64,000 nucleotides of DNA from positions 16,886 through 80,885 of the forward strand of contig CAJBBX010000128.1 in NCBI GenBank assembly GCA_903951425.1, given 5' to 3'. The notes below the pieces were generated by a model. The model did not search any database. It was not told the DNA's origin and saw only the letters and a program-made list of their open reading frames with translations. The translations under genes were made by a program, and so were the position numbers. Origin of the DNA: an uncultured Chthonomonas sp. (GTDB lineage Bacteria; Armatimonadota; Chthonomonadetes; Chthonomonadales; CAJBBX01). Positions 16,466 to 27,500 of the stretch are shown piece by piece (position 1 is the first letter of the stretch; each line of letters opens with the position of its first letter).

Positions 16466-18928
16466 CTAGCCTGGCCCCATGGCGTAGCGGCCGCCGGGCG
16501 TGGTGGCGAAGGTGACGACGCCATCGGCCTGCGTGGCCCGGATGGGCTTGCCCGCGCCGTCCGTTACCCGGACCTTGGGCCATGGTGCGTAGGCGCGGCA
16601 GGGGCCGCCCTTCTCGCTGATCACCTCTGCCGTCGTCACGGCGCCCTTGGCCCAGCTCGCGCTGACCAGGAAGGCGCCGTTGGCCCGCAGGGTGCGGAAC
16701 GAGGCATCGAGCGTGCGGGGCCAGGCGGGGAAGATGCGCAGGGCGCCGTCCCAGCTCTGGAGCATCATCTCCTGCAGCGGAGCCAGAACGCCCAGCGACT
16801 CGGTCCACGCGCCGGAGTGGCCGTAGCTGCCCACGGACATGGCCCAGAGCAGGCCGTTTGGGTGGCGCCACCGTTCCGCCAGGGCGCGGAAGACCGGGAA
16901 GTCGCGGTCGGCGATGAACTCCCCGCCACGGAGCCGCCCCATGACGCCCCACGGGTACTGCCCGTAGTACCAGCTATGCGAGCCGTCGCCCACGTTGGGC
17001 CATGGCTTGCCGTCGTGCGTGGCCGGCTGGGGCTTGTAGGGCCTGCCGAAGCCGAACTCGGGCGCGTTGGCCTCGTAGCAGCGCTTCTCCTCGCCGGTGA
17101 GCACTCGGGGCGGGTTGCCGTCGTCGCCGGCGCAGTGGTCCAGCCGATCCTGCCACGCGGCGCGGAGCTCCGGGTCGGCCTTCAGCGCCTCGGATGCACG
17201 GATGGCGGTGCGGAGGCAGTGGCGCGCGAACTCCATGACCTGCGGCCGGTCGGTGAAGTCCTTGGGGTTGCCCGAGAACCCGTCCTCGCCCTGGTTGCTG
17301 GGGAAGGTGTGGTAGAGGCCGTCGGCGCCCTTCTTCATGAAGTCGGTGTAGAAGAGCGCGCAGTCGCGGATGGCCGGGTACCCCGTGGTGCGGAGCCACG
17401 CCTCGTCCAGCGTCACCTGGTAGCGCCACCAGTACTGGCTGATCACCCAGCCGGTCATGTAGGCCATGCGGCCCATGGGCACGCAACCCAGCGGATCGTC
17501 CTCCATGACGGCGGGGTAGCCGGTGAGCTGCACGAACGAGCCACGCGCGCCGTAGTAGTCCCTGGCGATCTTGCGGCCGACGTCGAGGATGGGCTTCATG
17601 GCCGCGAAGTAGGCGTCGCCGACCTCCAGGTGGTTGGCCGTGTAGTCGCCCCAGAAGGGCTCTTGCAGGTCGTAGTTGGTGTGGTAGTCGCCGTGCCAGT
17701 GGGAGTAGTCCTGCACCGTGCTGGGCAGGAAGAGGCCAGGCGGGTAGCAGTCAGGCCGGTTGGTGCAGCGCCGGGCGTGGAGCGTCTCGTACCAGAGGCC
17801 CTCGATGAGCGGATCAGCCACCGTGATGCCGGATTTCGCCCAGAAGGCGGCCGATGCGGTGCGGTTCTCGGCCTCCCAGGCGGCAGCTGCCTTCTCCGTC
17901 TCGGCGCCCGTAGCGCGGATCGCCTTGAGCGATGCCAGCGCCGCCTTCTCCTCCCCGGTGGCCACGGCGACGGCCAGCGTGCCGGCGGCGGCCTCGACGC
18001 CGGGCATGATGTGCAGGCGCGCTTCACCGGATGCGGCGGTATCGGCCGGCTCCACGGCGACGCCCGCTGCCATCGGCGCCATCATGCAGTGGAAGCCGCT
18101 GGGATAGGTGGGATCTGCGGGGAAGGGCTGGTCGACGATGCGAAGCCCCTCCTCCAGGCGCAGCGCGGGCTTCGGCAGGGGTGAGCACTTGGCGGCCGGG
18201 AAGCCGCTGAAGGCGCCGTGCCGCGCCTCGCCGATGAAGCGCGCTCCGAACTCCTGGATGGTGGGATCGGCCCACCGGTAGAGCGAGAACCAGATCGGAG
18301 GTAGCGAGTTGCCGGTGCGCACCTCGGGCTTCCAGCCGGTCACCTTCCAGCGCACGAGCAGCACGTTGGCCGATGGCGGGATGCAGCAGTCGAGGCGCAG
18401 GGCCACGCCGCTGCGCCAGGTGCAGTCGATCTCGACGCGGCCCTCCTCGATGACGAGCCGCTGCCGGATGCGGAGCCCCGGCTGGTCGGCGGGGAGTTGC
18501 AGGGCCAGTTCGCCCACGGGCTTGGGGCAAGGGTAGGGGCGCTCGCGGTAGCTGGGCGGCACGGCCTGGCAGATGTCCTTCATGCGGGCGGGGTTCTTCG
18601 TGCCGCGCGTAGCCTCCACGGGTCCGCCGTAGGGCGGGCACTTCCAGCCCTCGTCAGTGATTCCCCTGGCGACCTCGTCGATGTGGGCGGGCTTCGGGTC
18701 GTCGGAGCGGTCGATGCGCCGATCCCAGACGTCGCCCTTGCCGAACCTCCAGACGATCCGGTCGGCGGTCTGGTAGACGCTGACAGAGAGGTCGCCATTG
18801 CCCAGCAGCAGCCCATCCTCGGGCGTCAGGAGCCGCTCGTTCAGCTCAATGGCGTGCGGCGCGGCTGAGGCGGCAGGCGCCAGTGCGAGCGTGAGGGCCG
18901 CCAGGGCCAGGAGCGAGCAGGTGAGCAT
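16466..18928 (-). CDS. Secreted GH95-like six-hairpin glycoside hydrolase
   Basis: The start is placed at 18928, where GGGGAGGT precedes the ATG by 6 nt; the 820-residue product then begins with a proper signal peptide (MLTCSLLALAALTLALAPAA, cleaved near SAAPH). The N-terminal ~270 residues are a beta-sandwich with NERLLTPEDGLLLGNGDLSV, as in GH95 and GH65-type enzymes. The central (alpha/alpha)6 barrel carries VQDYSHWHGDYHTNYDLQEP and PFWGDYTANHLEVGDAYF, close to the GH95 WxxxxHTNxNxxMxYWP block. The C-terminus is a small beta domain. GH95 enzymes are alpha-L-fucosidases or galactosidases; this protein is a diverged relative, so the exact sugar is uncertain. The stop is 64 nt before the DUF4143 ATPase start on the same strand. 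Confidence 0.75.
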   Translation of the reverse strand: MLTCSLLALAALTLALAPAASAAPHAIELNERLLTPEDGLLLGNGDLSVSVYQTADRIVWRFGKGDVWDRRIDRSDDPKPAHIDEVARGITDEGWKCPPYGGPVEATRGTKNPARMKDICQAVPPSYRERPYPCPKPVGELALQLPADQPGLRIRQRLVIEEGRVEIDCTWRSGVALRLDCCIPPSANVLLVRWKVTGWKPEVRTGNSLPPIWFSLYRWADPTIQEFGARFIGEARHGAFSGFPAAKCSPLPKPALRLEEGLRIVDQPFPADPTYPSGFHCMMAPMAAGVAVEPADTAASGEARLHIMPGVEAAAGTLAVAVATGEEKAALASLKAIRATGAETEKAAAAWEAENRTASAAFWAKSGITVADPLIEGLWYETLHARRCTNRPDCYPPGLFLPSTVQDYSHWHGDYHTNYDLQEPFWGDYTANHLEVGDAYFAAMKPILDVGRKIARDYYGARGSFVQLTGYPAVMEDDPLGCVPMGRMAYMTGWVISQYWWRYQVTLDEAWLRTTGYPAIRDCALFYTDFMKKGADGLYHTFPSNQGEDGFSGNPKDFTDRPQVMEFARHCLRTAIRASEALKADPELRAAWQDRLDHCAGDDGNPPRVLTGEEKRCYEANAPEFGFGRPYKPQPATHDGKPWPNVGDGSHSWYYGQYPWGVMGRLRGGEFIADRDFPVFRALAERWRHPNGLLWAMSVGSYGHSGAWTESLGVLAPLQEMMLQSWDGALRIFPAWPRTLDASFRTLRANGAFLVSASWAKGAVTTAEVISEKGGPCRAYAPWPKVRVTDGAGKPIRATQADGVVTFATTPGGRYAMGPG

Positions 18929-19010
18929 GGTGGGACCTCCCCGTGGGCCGCTGTGGCAGCGCACCATGCAAGGGTACCTTGCGGCGGACACGGCGGGAGT
19001 GCGGCGCCGT

Positions 19011-19059
19011 GACAGCACGGTCAGTAGGGTCAAGGGCGGACCGTGCTGACCGTGCTGAC
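19011..19059. repeat. GACCGTGCTGAC repeat cluster
   Basis: The 211-bp gap 18929-19139 contains GACAGCACGGTCAG (19011-19024) facing a direct double copy of GACCGTGCTGAC (19040-19059). Together they make an inverted repeat. The same core occurs at 44253-44267. No gene is visible in the gap. Confidence 0.5.
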
Positions 19060-19139
19060 AAGTAGACAGCTGTCGACTGCCCCGCTCCCTTTTTCGGTGG
19101 GCATCTGGTGTGGATTGCTCCCGGGCGCCGGCTAGCCTG

Positions 19140-22100
19140 CTACCTAGCCAGAAGCCTCACCGGGCCGAGCAGGCCCGAGGGCATGAGCGGGTCGCCGGGG
19201 CCTCTGGGGTAGTTGCCTCGGGTCAAGCGCTGGGCGGCGGGCAGGGCGGCATCGGTGATCAGGCGGTTGTTCCATAGGTTGGCCACCTCTACCACGAGCG
19301 TGTTGCCGGTGGGCCTGAGCAACCCTTCGGGGAGTTCCACGCGCCAAGGCGGGCACCAGATGACGCCCAGGTCGCGGCCGTTGAGGCGGACGCGGGCGGC
19401 CTCTTTCACCGTGCCCAGATCGATGGCGGCCACGCCGGGCGGCGCATCGATGGTGGTCGAGTAGACGCCGATGCCGGAGTAGCCGCGGATGCCCGGCTCG
19501 GGGCGATTGGTCCAATCTTCCAGCGTCGCGAATGACGCCTGATCGGGGCCACCCCACTTCGGGTCGAAACGGACCTGCCATGGACCCGCCACGCGGCCCG
19601 TCTCGCGGAGCTTCGTGAAGTTCAGCGGCTGCGCCACGCGGGTCCGGGGACGGCGGCTGAATAGGACGAAGTAGGCCTCGTGGGGCTCGAAGCGGAGCGG
19701 CACGGTGGTAACGCCAGCGGCGGCCTTCCACTGCGGCAGCGGGCGCCGAACGCCGGTGACCGGGTGGAGCAGCGAAGGAGCCAGGCCCGACACGCGGAAG
19801 CGGACGTCGGCCTCAACCGGCTGGTCGCCCTTGTTGACGACAAAGTAGGCGTGGGAGCCGTCGGCCGCCTGACGATGGATGTAGTCCAGACCCATGGCTT
19901 GCCCGGCGATGGCGCCCCAGGGCCCGCAGCCGTAGGGACCGATCACCTGCGCCTGCGACCAGGCTACTCCGTCCGCGCTGGAGCGCCACGCGGGTCCCGT
20001 TGGCAGGGCCATCTCGACGCCGTTGTCCAGCATGGCTCGAACCATGCAGATGAGCCCGGCGGGGCCGCCGGCGGGGCCGTTGGTCACGGTTGCTTCCAGC
20101 TTCAGACCGTTGCGGAGCTGGGCGGCGGGGAGCTGGGCGACCGAGCAGAGCCGCCAGGCGTTGCCGGAGAGCAGCTTGCGGCCGTTGGCGCTCAGCGTGT
20201 AGTAGTCGTCAGCCGTGGCCACGAGACTGGCGCGCACGATGCGGCGGCCCTTGGGGGCGGGCAGTTCGGCGCGGAAGCGGCGCATCTCGCCGGGTGCGGC
20301 CACACCGCCCGCCGTGTGCCAAATCCACGAGGCGCCGGCCACGCTTGCTGTGCCGGAGGGCGCGCCGGACTCGCAGTCGGGCGCCAGCCGGTCGGCGGCG
20401 AAGAGCTGCGCGAGGCTCATGCCGCTGACGACGCGGCCACGGCCCACGCGGCGGATACCGGGCCTTCCCTTGCCCCAGAGCTGATCGGCCAGCGCACGCA
20501 CGCGAGCGGAGCGCGCACCGGAGTTCGCCAGTCCCGGCGCGCCGGAGGGACGACTGCCCACCAGCGTGGCGCCGGCCTCCACCAGGTCGCGCAGCCGCGC
20601 CAGCAACTCGGGGCTAACGGTCCAGCCCTTGCGGTTTGGTAGCGCCATGTAGCCGTACGAGAGGCCGTCGGGCAGCGTCAGGCGCTTGCTGCGGACCCTC
20701 AGGCGCGTGAGGACCACCTCGGCGTTGATGCCGTCGAAGTCGTACCCTGAGGGCAGGGCGGGCTTGATGCACTCCTTGCTGGGCACGAAGCGGGCCGTGC
20801 CCTCCTCCATCAGGTAGCAGGCGTCGGCCACGAAGCGCCCCAGCTGAAGCATGGCCTGCACGCGGGCCAGGTAACCCAGGAAGCCCTCGGCCATGGGCCA
20901 CCAGGTCATGTTGGCGTTGACCGCGTCATAGGTGTGGAGGCCGGGGCGGGCGGCTACGTCGTACTGGTGCGACCAGAGGTGGATCATGCAGTGGTTCAGC
21001 CCATTGGCGAACTGCACGTCCATGTGGCTCTTCCAAGCGGAGGGCGCCTGAACCGCACCCGACGCCAGCGTGAGCGACTCGGCGGAGGCTCGGGGCTTGC
21101 CGTATATGTGAGAGGCGGAGGCGGCGGTCCTCACGGCATCGGCATACTCGAAGAACTGCGCCATGATCGCGTCGTTGTACCAGAACTCGCCCATGGGCAC
21201 GTCGGTGCGGCCGAACGCGGCCAGGCCGTCAGTATGCGGGAACGGGTAGGTGCCGTAGCCGTTCTCGGCGCGCAGCTTTATGCCTACGGCGTGGGCTCGG
21301 TCGGCCAGGCGCTGGTAGAAGGCGTTGTAGAGGTCGCTGAGCGTCTGGCGGAAGTCGTAGAGGAAGCGGTTGGTGACGTCGCGCCCCTCCAGCACGCGGC
21401 CGGCCATTGCGGGCAGGTAGGGGATGGGGTCGTACCCGCGCATCCGCCAAAACTCGGCGCGGAGGCCGTCGGTCCAGGTGCCCTGGAAGCCGTTCACCGA
21501 GGCCCCGATCTCGTAGCTATCCGTCAGGATACCGGTGAGGGCTTTGCGGGCCTGCGGCGGTGCGTCGGCCTTGAGGATGGCGGCGGTGTTGTCGAAGAGC
21601 GCGTCGGCGGCGGCCTGGCTGTAGGGGTCGGCCTCGTAGCCGCCGGCCAGCGCGCGGCTCATGGCCCGCGGCGGCTCGCCCAGGACCACGGCGGCGAAGC
21701 GAGCCACGGTCCAGCGGCCGGCGGGCGCCTCCCAGACCAGTTCGCCGTCCGGTGAGACGCGGGAGGTCAGGTCCACCACGTCGCCCAGCCGCACGTCGCA
21801 GACGTCGGGGCCGCGGTACTCCTCGTTCAGGGCGTCGCTCAGGCCCGGCGGATAGCCCCAGAAGGAGCGCTCACCCGACTTGAACATCCACCACTGGATG
21901 CCGGGACGCAAGGGCGGGTTGTCGCCTTCGCGCAGGGCCCAGAATTCGGCCAGCCGCACATCGGACGCGTGGGCGGAGGCAATCTCCAGCCGGATGCCGT
22001 CGGTGGTGACGGGCTCGATGGAGACGCGCCTCGCCTCACCGGCCGCCGGCTCGATCTCGGCCACAGGTTGCCAGGCGTCGGCTACACGGGCCAACACCCG

Positions 22101-22850
22101 GCACAGGCGCGGCCCGGCTCCCGCCTCGGACGCGATGTAGACCGAGGTCACCGCCATGGGTGCGTGGTAGTGCATCTCGATGCTCGCGGTTGAGGCGGGC
22201 GTCGGCGCCGACGCGGTGCGCCAGGCTGTGTTGGGATCGCCGTCCGCCACGAAGTCGGGAGGCCAGTTCTGCTCGCCGCAGTAGCCCGCGTTGGTGGCCG
22301 CTGCGGCGATGGATGCGGGCTGCACGGGCCGGTCGGCGCGCTCGGGCCAGGCCAGAACGGCCACGTCGCGGCTGAAGGAGCCCACACCTCGGACGGCGGG
22401 GAGGCGCAGCGTGACGGGGCCCGGACCCTGGACCTGCAGTTCGGCGCGGGCCAGGCGCTTGGTAGCGTGCTCCTCACCGATCCAGGGGCCGCCGATGCCC
22501 CAGCCAGCCGCCGCAACCACGTTCACATCGACGCCCACGCGGGCGGCCTCGGTGAGCGTGTGGGCGAAGAGGTCGCGCCACGAGCGGCTCATCATGCCGT
22601 GGGGACCCACGCTGGGAGCCCATCCCGTGTCGAAGATGTCCACGGTGCGGATGCCCTTGCGGGCCATCTCGGTCAGGTCGCGCGTGAGGCCTTCGCGGGT
22701 GATGTTTCCGTCGATCCAGCGCCACCAGACGCCGGCCTGCGCCTGCCTCGGCGGCGAGGCGAAGGCGCGCTCGAAGGCGCCCGGGCCGGCGACGGCCGGC
22801 GAAGCACAGGCGACGGCCGCGGCCAGAGCCCAGATCCGAGCGGGCCTCAC
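19140..22850 (-). CDS. Secreted GH106-type alpha-L-rhamnosidase-like protein
   Basis: The start is a GTG at 22850 that overlaps the stop of the upstream symporter gene as GTGA, which couples their translation. The 1236-residue product begins with a signal peptide (VRPARIWALAAAVACASPAV). Next comes the GH106 opening FASPPRQAQAGVWWRWIDGN then ITREGLTRDLTEMARKGIRT, typical of large rhamnosidases of this family. A galactose-binding-like insert lies at about residues 250-330 (SIEMHYHAPMAVTSVYIASE). The barrel continues with ILTDSYEIGASVNGFQGTWT and MRGYDPIPYLPAMAGRVLEG, and the C-terminal GH2-like sandwich ends in RLNGRDLGVIWCPPWRVELP and VEVANLWNNRLI. GH106 removes alpha-L-rhamnose from pectic rhamnogalacturonan and similar glycans. 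I cannot place both catalytic Glu residues with certainty. Confidence 0.85.
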   Translation of the reverse strand: MRPARIWALAAAVACASPAVAGPGAFERAFASPPRQAQAGVWWRWIDGNITREGLTRDLTEMARKGIRTVDIFDTGWAPSVGPHGMMSRSWRDLFAHTLTEAARVGVDVNVVAAAGWGIGGPWIGEEHATKRLARAELQVQGPGPVTLRLPAVRGVGSFSRDVAVLAWPERADRPVQPASIAAAATNAGYCGEQNWPPDFVADGDPNTAWRTASAPTPASTASIEMHYHAPMAVTSVYIASEAGAGPRLCRVLARVADAWQPVAEIEPAAGEARRVSIEPVTTDGIRLEIASAHASDVRLAEFWALREGDNPPLRPGIQWWMFKSGERSFWGYPPGLSDALNEEYRGPDVCDVRLGDVVDLTSRVSPDGELVWEAPAGRWTVARFAAVVLGEPPRAMSRALAGGYEADPYSQAAADALFDNTAAILKADAPPQARKALTGILTDSYEIGASVNGFQGTWTDGLRAEFWRMRGYDPIPYLPAMAGRVLEGRDVTNRFLYDFRQTLSDLYNAFYQRLADRAHAVGIKLRAENGYGTYPFPHTDGLAAFGRTDVPMGEFWYNDAIMAQFFEYADAVRTAASASHIYGKPRASAESLTLASGAVQAPSAWKSHMDVQFANGLNHCMIHLWSHQYDVAARPGLHTYDAVNANMTWWPMAEGFLGYLARVQAMLQLGRFVADACYLMEEGTARFVPSKECIKPALPSGYDFDGINAEVVLTRLRVRSKRLTLPDGLSYGYMALPNRKGWTVSPELLARLRDLVEAGATLVGSRPSGAPGLANSGARSARVRALADQLWGKGRPGIRRVGRGRVVSGMSLAQLFAADRLAPDCESGAPSGTASVAGASWIWHTAGGVAAPGEMRRFRAELPAPKGRRIVRASLVATADDYYTLSANGRKLLSGNAWRLCSVAQLPAAQLRNGLKLEATVTNGPAGGPAGLICMVRAMLDNGVEMALPTGPAWRSSADGVAWSQAQVIGPYGCGPWGAIAGQAMGLDYIHRQAADGSHAYFVVNKGDQPVEADVRFRVSGLAPSLLHPVTGVRRPLPQWKAAAGVTTVPLRFEPHEAYFVLFSRRPRTRVAQPLNFTKLRETGRVAGPWQVRFDPKWGGPDQASFATLEDWTNRPEPGIRGYSGIGVYSTTIDAPPGVAAIDLGTVKEAARVRLNGRDLGVIWCPPWRVELPEGLLRPTGNTLVVEVANLWNNRLITDAALPAAQRLTRGNYPRGPGDPLMPSGLLGPVRLLAR

Positions 22851-24361
22851 GCCTCCGTCCTGGCCGCGGGCCGCCGGTCGATGAAGCCCAGCGCCCAGCC
22901 CACAACGAAGACGGTCACCGTGCCGGCGATGGGGATGAAGAGGTCGTGGAACGGGCTCACCGTGCCGGACCAGGCCTTGGGCCAGATGGGCATCTTGGAG
23001 AGCGTCATCCAAAGGATTAGAAGGACCCCCGCGATGACGCCTCCGGCCGCCGCCTTGCTGCCGGCCTTCGTCACCAGCCCCAGTAAGAAGAGGCCCAACA
23101 GCCCTCCTCCCAGCAGTCCGGCCACCTTCCAGGAGAAGTCCACCGTGGCTCCCACCTTCAGCGTCATGATGAGCCCGAAGCCGATGCAGGCGAGGCCCCA
23201 GAGGCCGGTGGAGACGTGGAGCACCTTCAACTGCTCCTTGTCGCCGGCGTCGGGACGCACGCGGCGGTAGAAGTCGGTCAGCGTGAGCGTGGCCATGCTG
23301 TTGAGGTTGGTGTCCATGGATGCGGCGAAGATGGCCGCGATGACGAGGCCGCTGAGGCCCACGGGAAGCTGATGTGTGATGAAGTAGGGGAAAACGGCGT
23401 CGGGGTCCTTCGCCACGTCCAGCGCGGCGGGCAGCAGGTTCGGCTGGAGATGGTAATACGAGAAGAGCGCGGAGCCCATGAAGTAGAAGAAGATGCCGAC
23501 AGGCATGTACATGAGGCCGGCGATCCAGATGCTCTTGCGGGCGTCGGCGTCGCTACGGGCGCTGATGTAGCGCTGGATGTAGCTCTGGTCGACGCCCCAG
23601 TTGCGCATATGCTCAACTATGGCGCTGCCGACGACCAGCCAGATCGTCTGGTGGTAGGGCGAGAAGTCGTAGGGCCCCAAGCTGATCTTGTTATGCTCCA
23701 GGGCCACACGCATGAGCGCGGGCATTCCGCCGGGGATGGTGGCTACCAGCACGGTGATACAGATGATAGGTCCGGCCACCAGCACCGCGCTCTGCACCAC
23801 TCCGGTCCAGACGACCGCCTGGATCCCGCCGAAGAGCGTGTAGGCCGTCATCACCAGCCCTGTGGTCACGATGATGGTGATGGGGAGCCATGCCGGGGCG
23901 TCCACTCCCGCGATGAGCGGCACCACCGCCTTGGAGAGGAGGAACATGATGGTGCCCATGCGGCCCATCTGGAGCAGCAGGTAGCAGCCCACGCCGTAGA
24001 TGCGCGCCCAGGGGCCGAAGCGATGCTCCAGGTGGTCATAGGCCGAGACGATGCGCCCTTTACGGAAGAAAGGGAGGAACCACGCCGTGGCGATGAGCAG
24101 CCCCAGCGGCGTGATCAGCGCGAAACCCGCGGCGCACCAGTTGTCGGCGAACGCCTTGCCGGGACTGGCGAGGAAGCTGATGCTGCTGATGTAGGAGCCG
24201 AACATCGACATGCCGATGGCCCAGCCCGGCAGCGTCCGCTCGGCGGTGATAAACTGGTCGGCGCTCGTGTTGCGCCGGGCAAACCACATGCCCACCCCGA
24301 TGATGCCGATCAGGTAGGTCGCCAGGACGGCGATATCCAGTACGGGAACGCTCTCTCTCAT
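22847..24361 (-). CDS. Sodium:solute symporter (SSS family)
   Basis: The 504-residue membrane protein has about 13 predicted hydrophobic segments. It shows SSS-family motifs: the N-terminal VLATYLIGIIGVGMWFARR then TSADQFITAERTLPGWAIGM, the helix with SFLASPGKAFADN, and YTLFGGIQAVVWTGVVQSAV and AIFAASMDTNLNSMATLTLTD. Residues of the Na2 sodium site (Ser/Asn around ASMDTNLNS) are present. It imports a sugar, sugar acid or similar solute with sodium. The GH106 gene overlaps its 3' end by 4 nt, so the transported solute is probably rhamnose or a rhamnosyl product. The start follows GGAGAG by 8 nt; upstream frame lacks a site. It is divergent from the 24533 gene. Confidence 0.9.
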   Translation of the reverse strand: MRESVPVLDIAVLATYLIGIIGVGMWFARRNTSADQFITAERTLPGWAIGMSMFGSYISSISFLASPGKAFADNWCAAGFALITPLGLLIATAWFLPFFRKGRIVSAYDHLEHRFGPWARIYGVGCYLLLQMGRMGTIMFLLSKAVVPLIAGVDAPAWLPITIIVTTGLVMTAYTLFGGIQAVVWTGVVQSAVLVAGPIICITVLVATIPGGMPALMRVALEHNKISLGPYDFSPYHQTIWLVVGSAIVEHMRNWGVDQSYIQRYISARSDADARKSIWIAGLMYMPVGIFFYFMGSALFSYYHLQPNLLPAALDVAKDPDAVFPYFITHQLPVGLSGLVIAAIFAASMDTNLNSMATLTLTDFYRRVRPDAGDKEQLKVLHVSTGLWGLACIGFGLIMTLKVGATVDFSWKVAGLLGGGLLGLFLLGLVTKAGSKAAAGGVIAGVLLILWMTLSKMPIWPKAWSGTVSPFHDLFIPIAGTVTVFVVGWALGFIDRRPAARTEA

Positions 24362-24532
24362 GGTGGCCGCTCTCCTGCCGTAGAGTTTACCGAGCAGGCG
24401 GCGACATCGGCGCTTATCCGGCGATTGTAGCCCTGTGCGGTCGCCTCGCACGCTCTGTGCAGGACACCGCGCCCTCGGCGGCGAATGGTGCAATCATCGG
24501 GCGCGAAGCCCGGCCACCGGAGGTGAGCCGCC

Positions 24533-27500
24533 ATGGGTCTGGCGCCGCATTGGTCACTGCTGCTGGTTGCGCTGGCGCTTGCCGCGGCCGTTGCGCCGCG
24601 CGCGTCGTCGCAGGGGCGGCCCGCGCCGGGGATGCCCGCCGACCTGGCGGCCAGCGCGTACCGGTACGATGCGGGCGCGGGGGACATGAACCCGCCCGAG
24701 GGCTGGATCCTGCTGATGCAGCATCTGGGGCTCCCCTACTACCAGCCCATCGGGCCCGCCACTCCCGGCGTCTCGGAGGTCCTCACCGGCCTGCTGTGGG
24801 AAGAGGTCCGACCGGTGCGTTCGCTGACGCTCACCTGGCCGGCCTCGGCGAAGCGCGTGCCCGCCGCCACCGACCTGCGCGTGAGCATCTTCGACACCGC
24901 CGACGATACGGCCCACACCTGGTGGAACCCCCGCGCACTGCGTGAGTTGGCCCTGCAGACATCCGCACGCGGCAGCCGGACCCTCACCTACGCCATCCCG
25001 GTGGATACCTGGGGCGTCGTGGTCAGCGTGCCCGGCCGCGCTGCCGCCGAGTTCGACCGCCCGACGGTGCGGGCGACGACCCCGGAAGCGTGGAAGCGCG
25101 CCGAGATCGAGATCGAGTGGGGCTTCGCGGCCGGCGCCGGCAAAATCGCGTTCGACGGCGAGGTGACCGGCTACGATGCCGTCATCAGCCATGTGGCTCC
25201 GTTGCCCGGGGACGCGGCGACCCGCGTGCGCGGCTCGGCATGGACATCGGCCCCGGCCACCGGACGGCGCGGCATCCGCCTGGAAGCGCTCTACGTCGGC
25301 TCGGCCCGCTGGCGCAAGGTCTGGCCCTATCTGGCCCAGCCGGAGGATGTCTCGCGGAGCCTCATCACCGTGCGGACCCGGTCCGGCGGATTCACCTTCA
25401 ACGTGGCGGACCTGGAGCACGGGCCCATCCTGGCGCCGGAGTACGGCTTCTTCGTGCGCGCCATCTCCATCCCTAAGCCCGTGCGGGCCGCCACTGCTGA
25501 GCCCGCGCCGCGCCTGATGGCCCAGAAGGTCGAGAGCATGCCCGGCGTGCCGAAGGTGCGCGGATGGAACGCCGGCGAGACGCCCTGGGTGGGCGCCAAC
25601 CCCGACGCCGAAGCCGGAGTGGCGGGTTCGCTGAACATCCCCGGCCGTTGTGTGGCCATGCATCCCGGCTCCGACCGGAGCGCCGCTGCAGGCTGGGTGA
25701 GCCCTATCGCGGGACGGGTGCGGATCAGCGGCAGCGTGGCCATGGCGGACAGCGCCGGCGGCACGGGCGTGCAGTGGCGCGTTGTCCAGACCACGGCCAA
25801 GGGACCGGCCGCAGTGGCAACAGGCGAGGTCGGCATGGGCGGAAGCGTCGGCATCGCGCCGGCGGAGGCCCTCACCGTGGCCAAGGGCGACGAGGTCGCG
25901 CTGGTCATCTCCGCGAAGAACGGCGCGCACCAGTGCTGCACCACCGTGGTTAACCTGACGGTCGAGGAGGCCGACGGCGGCCAAACCTGGGACCTGACCC
26001 GCGATACGGTCGGCGACATAGTGGTAGCCAACCCACACGCCGACGCCTCCGGCAGGCCAGGCATCTGGCGCTTCACCTCATCGGAGGTGGTCAGCGGTTC
26101 CGGCGCGGTCCACGAGCCGCCCTTCGCCATGGCCTCCAAGGCCGCCACCGCCCGGGGCTACCTGCGCGAACTGCGGGCGCGCGGCCTCCAGACCATCCGG
26201 CAGCGGACGAGGCAGCACGCCGAGCAGACCTGGGACGGCGCCGTGCGGGCCATGATCGGTGACGGCGCACTGCCGCCCACCCCCGCGCCGCCCATCGAGC
26301 CCGCCATGAAGGTGGCCACGCCCGACGAACGGCTGAACGCGCAGTGGAAGCTGGGCGCGTGGCACATCTTGCGGCAGTCCAATCAGGGAGTCGACGGCAC
26401 GTGGCGGTTCAATGACTTCCCCTTCGGCATCCTCGCATCCGAGACCTACATGATCCTGCGCGCCCTGGACCTGCAGGGCATGCACAAGGAGGCCGCCGAC
26501 GGGCTGGACCAGTGGCTGAGGCTCCCGCTGACCCACAACGTCACCGCGGGCGCCAACGGCCACCACACGCTGGCGTTGCCAGACAAGCCACTGGGCCACT
26601 TCTCCGACGGGCAGGGCTCGCTGACCCACGCCGAGGGCATCGAGGGCTGGGGCGGCCACATGGATGCGGTCCACGCCATGGGCCCCGGCGCCATCGCGTT
26701 CGCCCTCTCGGAGCACTTCCGGCTCACCGGCGACCGAGCGTGGCTCCGGGCCAACCTGCCCCGCATGCAGGCCAACGTCGATTGGATTCTGAGGCAGCGG
26801 CGCGTCCTGAGCGGCTGCCTGCCCGGCGGTGAGCGCCTCTGGAGCAAGGGCCTGCAGCCCGCCCACGTGGTGACGCCGGACAGCATGAGCATGCATATGC
26901 AGTACTTCGAGTCGGAGGCCTACTACTGGCTGGCCGTGCGGCGGACCGCCGAGATGGTGATCCTGGAGGATCCGGCGGAGGGACGGAGGCTGGCCGCCGA
27001 AGCGGAGGCCTACCGCAAGGACCTGAATGCGGCCATCGACCGGGCCATCCTGCTGACGCCCGTGACGCCGGTGCGCGACGGCACCTACCGCTCCTTCATT
27101 GCCTTCGCGCCCTACGTGCGGGGCTTCGCGGCCGGGGCCTGGGGCTGGAAGCGCTGCCAGGGCCACGTGGGCGCCATCTACTGGGACACCGTGCAGAGCG
27201 CCGACCCGCTGGTGAGCCCCAGCGGCCTCCTATCGCCCACGGACCCGCGCGTGCAGGGGCATCTGGACGTGCTGGAGGACCGCCTGTTGCTGGAGAACAC
27301 CAAGGTTGTCACCCGGACGCCGATGTTCGACGCCGAGCGCGACTGGTTCTCCAAGGCCGGCTGGCAGTACCAGTGCGGCCTGGAGCGGCACGCCAACATC
27401 CACCTGGCTGGCGACGACCCCGCCTGCTTCATCCGGGCCATGCTGAACCAGTACGCCGTGGACCTGATGCCCGGTGAGTACACGTTCCGTGAGCACACCA

